The notes under the pieces are model-generated. The model was not told where the DNA came from, did no database searches, and was given only the letters and a program-made list of their open reading frames with translations. A stretch of 64,000 nt of DNA from JAWSVE01 sp050789445 (GTDB lineage Bacteria > Pseudomonadota > Gammaproteobacteria > Pseudomonadales > Cellvibrionaceae): the NCBI GenBank assembly GCA_050789445.1, contig JAILXR010000001.1, positions 3,286,001-3,350,000 on the forward strand, written 5' to 3'. Below are positions 62,195 through 64,000 of this stretch, piece by piece. A program made the position numbers and the translations under genes. How positions within the stretch are numbered: position 1 is the stretch's first letter; the number at the start of each line of letters is the position of its first letter.

Positions 62195-62223
62195 AAGGGG
62201 TTCGTAATGCGAGCCCCTTTGTT
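62195..62223 (+). terminator. Terminator between rpsO and pnp
   Basis: AAGGGGTTCG (62195-62204) pairs with CGAGCCCCTT (62210-62219) with one G-T pair, followed by TTTGTTT. Weak T-tract, so it may allow partial read-through into pnp. Confidence 0.7.
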
Positions 62224-62457
62224 TATCTGTCTTTTGGTCAGTATCAATTAATAAAAATAACTGCATAAGTTATCTGGAAAATTGAGTGCAGCTGGATATT
62301 AATTTAAGTGTTAACTAGCTGAGTTAGCGGTGAATGCTACTACAAAGTATTTAGTTGTTTTGCGAGTTAAGTGTTGATAGAAAATACACTGAAATTCTGA
62401 TCAACAATGCCATGCAAAGCAGAGAAGAAACAAACAAAAAATGAAAAGGATAAAATT

Positions 62458-64000
62458 GTGAACCCCGTAATTAAAAAATTTCAATACGGTGATCAAACTG
62501 TCACCATCGAGACCGGACGTATAGCTCGTCAAGCTACTGGATCAGCGCTAGTTACTGTTGGAGAAACCTCTGTACTTTGTACTGTTGTTGGTGCAAAAGA
62601 AGAAAAACCTGGGCAGGGATTTTTTCCTTTGTCAGTCCATTATCAAGAAAAAGCATATGCAGCAGGAAAGATTCCTGGTGGTTTTTTCAAGCGTGAGGGG
62701 CGTCCAACAGAGAAGGAAACATTAACTTCTCGATTAATCGATCGTCCTATCCGACCATTGTTTCCAAATGGTTATATGAATGAAGTGCAAGTTGTTTGTA
62801 CTGTTATGTCTACGTCAAAAACTATTGATCCTGACATTCCCGCACTGATTGGTACTTCTGCAGCACTAGCTGTTTCAGGTATTCCATTTAATGGTCCAAT
62901 CGGCGCAGCTCGAGTTGGCTTTACATCAGACAGTGGCTACGTATTAAATCCATCATATAAAGCGTTAGAAACTAGCGAATTAGATATGGTGGTTGCTGGT
63001 ACTCAAGACGCTGTTTTGATGGTTGAGTCTGAGGCAAACGAATTACCAGAAGATATTATGCTAGGTGCGGTTTTGTTTGCTCATCAAGAAATGCAGGTGG
63101 TTATTAAGGCGTGTGAAGAGCTTGCTCGTGATGCTGGAAAACCTCGTTGGGATTGGCAAGCTGAAGTAGAAAATACGGCACTAGTGAACGCTGTTAAGCA
63201 GCAGTTTGAAAATGGTATCGGTGAAGCGTACAGAATCACTGATAAACAAGATCGTTATACTCGATTAGGTGAGCTTCGCTCTCAAGCTGTTGAACAAATC
63301 GCGACAGAAGAAAGTGATTTTTCTTCCGATGATGTGAAAAAAATATTTGCTTCAATTGAGAAAAAATTAGTTCGTGCGCGTGCAGTTGCTGGTGAGCCAA
63401 GAATTGATGGAAGAGATTCAAAAACAGTTCGAGGTATTGATGTTGAAGTTGGAGTTTTACCGAAAACTCATGGCTCGTCATTGTTTACTCGTGGCGAAAC
63501 TCAAGCAATTGTTGTTGCTACTTTGGGATCGGCGCGTGACGCACAAATTATTGATGCGTTAGAAGGCGAGAAGAAAGATAACTTTATGTTGCACTATAAC
63601 TTCCCTCCCTACTCAGTAGGTGAAGCAGGACGTATGGGTGGAACAGGCCGTCGAGAAGTGGGTCATGGTCGATTAGCTCGTCGTGGCGTTGCAGCTGTTA
63701 TGCCAACAGTTGAAGATTTTCCTTATACAATTCGTGTTGTCAGTGAAATTACAGAATCAAATGGCTCAAGCTCAATGGCTTCTGTGTGTGGTTCAAGTTT
63801 GGCAATGATGGATGCAGGTGTTCCATTGAAAGCTCCAGTTGCTGGTATCGCAATGGGTCTTGTCAAAGAAGACAATGGTTTTGCAGTATTGACTGATATC
63901 TTAGGTGACGAAGATCATCTTGGTGATATGGATTTCAAAGTAGCGGGTACAACGAACGGTATTACTGCTTTACAAATGGATATCAAAATCGAAGGAATTA
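62458..64000 (+). CDS. pnp: Polyribonucleotide nucleotidyltransferase (PNPase), cut off at window end
   Basis: The first 514 codons of PNPase, the phosphorolytic 3'-5' exoribonuclease of the degradosome; the frame runs off the right edge. The start is GTG at 62458, eight bases after AAGGA; a nearby ATG at 62441 hits a stop at once. RNase PH domain 1 has ETGRIARQATGSALVTVGET and FKREGRPTEKE; domain 2 has RIDGRDSKTVRGI and the HGSSLFTRGETQ region, then GGTGRREVGHG and ESNGSSSMASVCG. KH and S1 domains lie outside. It follows rpsO in the usual order. Confidence 0.97.
   Translation, partial: MNPVIKKFQYGDQTVTIETGRIARQATGSALVTVGETSVLCTVVGAKEEKPGQGFFPLSVHYQEKAYAAGKIPGGFFKREGRPTEKETLTSRLIDRPIRPLFPNGYMNEVQVVCTVMSTSKTIDPDIPALIGTSAALAVSGIPFNGPIGAARVGFTSDSGYVLNPSYKALETSELDMVVAGTQDAVLMVESEANELPEDIMLGAVLFAHQEMQVVIKACEELARDAGKPRWDWQAEVENTALVNAVKQQFENGIGEAYRITDKQDRYTRLGELRSQAVEQIATEESDFSSDDVKKIFASIEKKLVRARAVAGEPRIDGRDSKTVRGIDVEVGVLPKTHGSSLFTRGETQAIVVATLGSARDAQIIDALEGEKKDNFMLHYNFPPYSVGEAGRMGGTGRREVGHGRLARRGVAAVMPTVEDFPYTIRVVSEITESNGSSSMASVCGSSLAMMDAGVPLKAPVAGIAMGLVKEDNGFAVLTDILGDEDHLGDMDFKVAGTTNGITALQMDIKIEGI

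Overview
This 64 kb window is AT-rich (roughly 40-43% GC by eye) chromosomal DNA of a marine-type gammaproteobacterium, most likely in or near Pseudomonadales/Cellvibrionales. The pointers are pseudomonad-like gene order (smp-serB-fimX with a PilZ-like neighbour; comF-bioB upstream of an acyl-CoA dehydrogenase), a DUF3094 protein, the block tRNA-fMet-rimP-nusA-infB-rbfA-truB-rpsO-pnp, and Pro/Gly/Asp-rich linkers and EF-hand-type calcium loops in exported proteins. I saw no insertion sequence, prophage or CRISPR array. The window looks like core chromosome with accessory genes inserted between core blocks.

Layout. 1-5.3 kb: a cut-off UGT-like glycosyltransferase, then a three-gene cassette behind a Fur box (DUF4198 protein, eight-EF-hand protein, haem/haemoglobin-type TonB receptor). 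5.4-12.7 kb: thioesterase, PEBP-like exported protein, VOC protein, DEAD-box RNA helicase, MFS transporter and a type-B carboxylesterase lipoprotein. 12.8-16.7 kb: an enlarged phage-shock (Psp) locus with divergent pspF, a sigma-54 promoter, pspA, two unusual small genes, pspB, a double-domain pspC and a small PspC-tail-like gene. 17.4-21.6 kb: an OprC/NosA-like copper TonB receptor followed by a RegB/RegA redox two-component system, with a RegA-type box in front of the receptor.

21.6-33.8 kb: GAF-GGDEF cyclase, fumC, acnA, DUF2750 protein, TlpA-like thioredoxin, an outer-membrane barrel, pyruvate kinase, HMG-CoA lyase and an Smp-like membrane protein. 34.1-42.4 kb: serB, fimX, a PilZ-like protein, and the whole translation-rescue set epmB / efp-epmA. 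42.5-43.4 kb: a secreted hydrolase that is strikingly like the PET hydrolase (PETase) of Ideonella sakaiensis, alone between two unrelated core genes; this is the most notable gene here. 43.8-49.5 kb: RlmD-like rRNA methyltransferase, cysE, an SrkA kinase with a long disordered insert, comF and bioB. 49.8-54.4 kb: a mini rod-like flagellar-type protein, a SprA-type putative metalloprotease, an acyl-CoA dehydrogenase and three small proteins. 54.6-64 kb: the translation/transcription operon, with a structured non-coding stretch (own promoter, several hairpins, two terminators) between the initiator tRNA and rimP, ending inside pnp.

Core functions read confidently. Functions of the small psp genes, the PilZ-like, PEBP-like, barrel and rod-like proteins are inferences. 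All homology statements are from recognition of motifs and remembered family sequences; no search was run.
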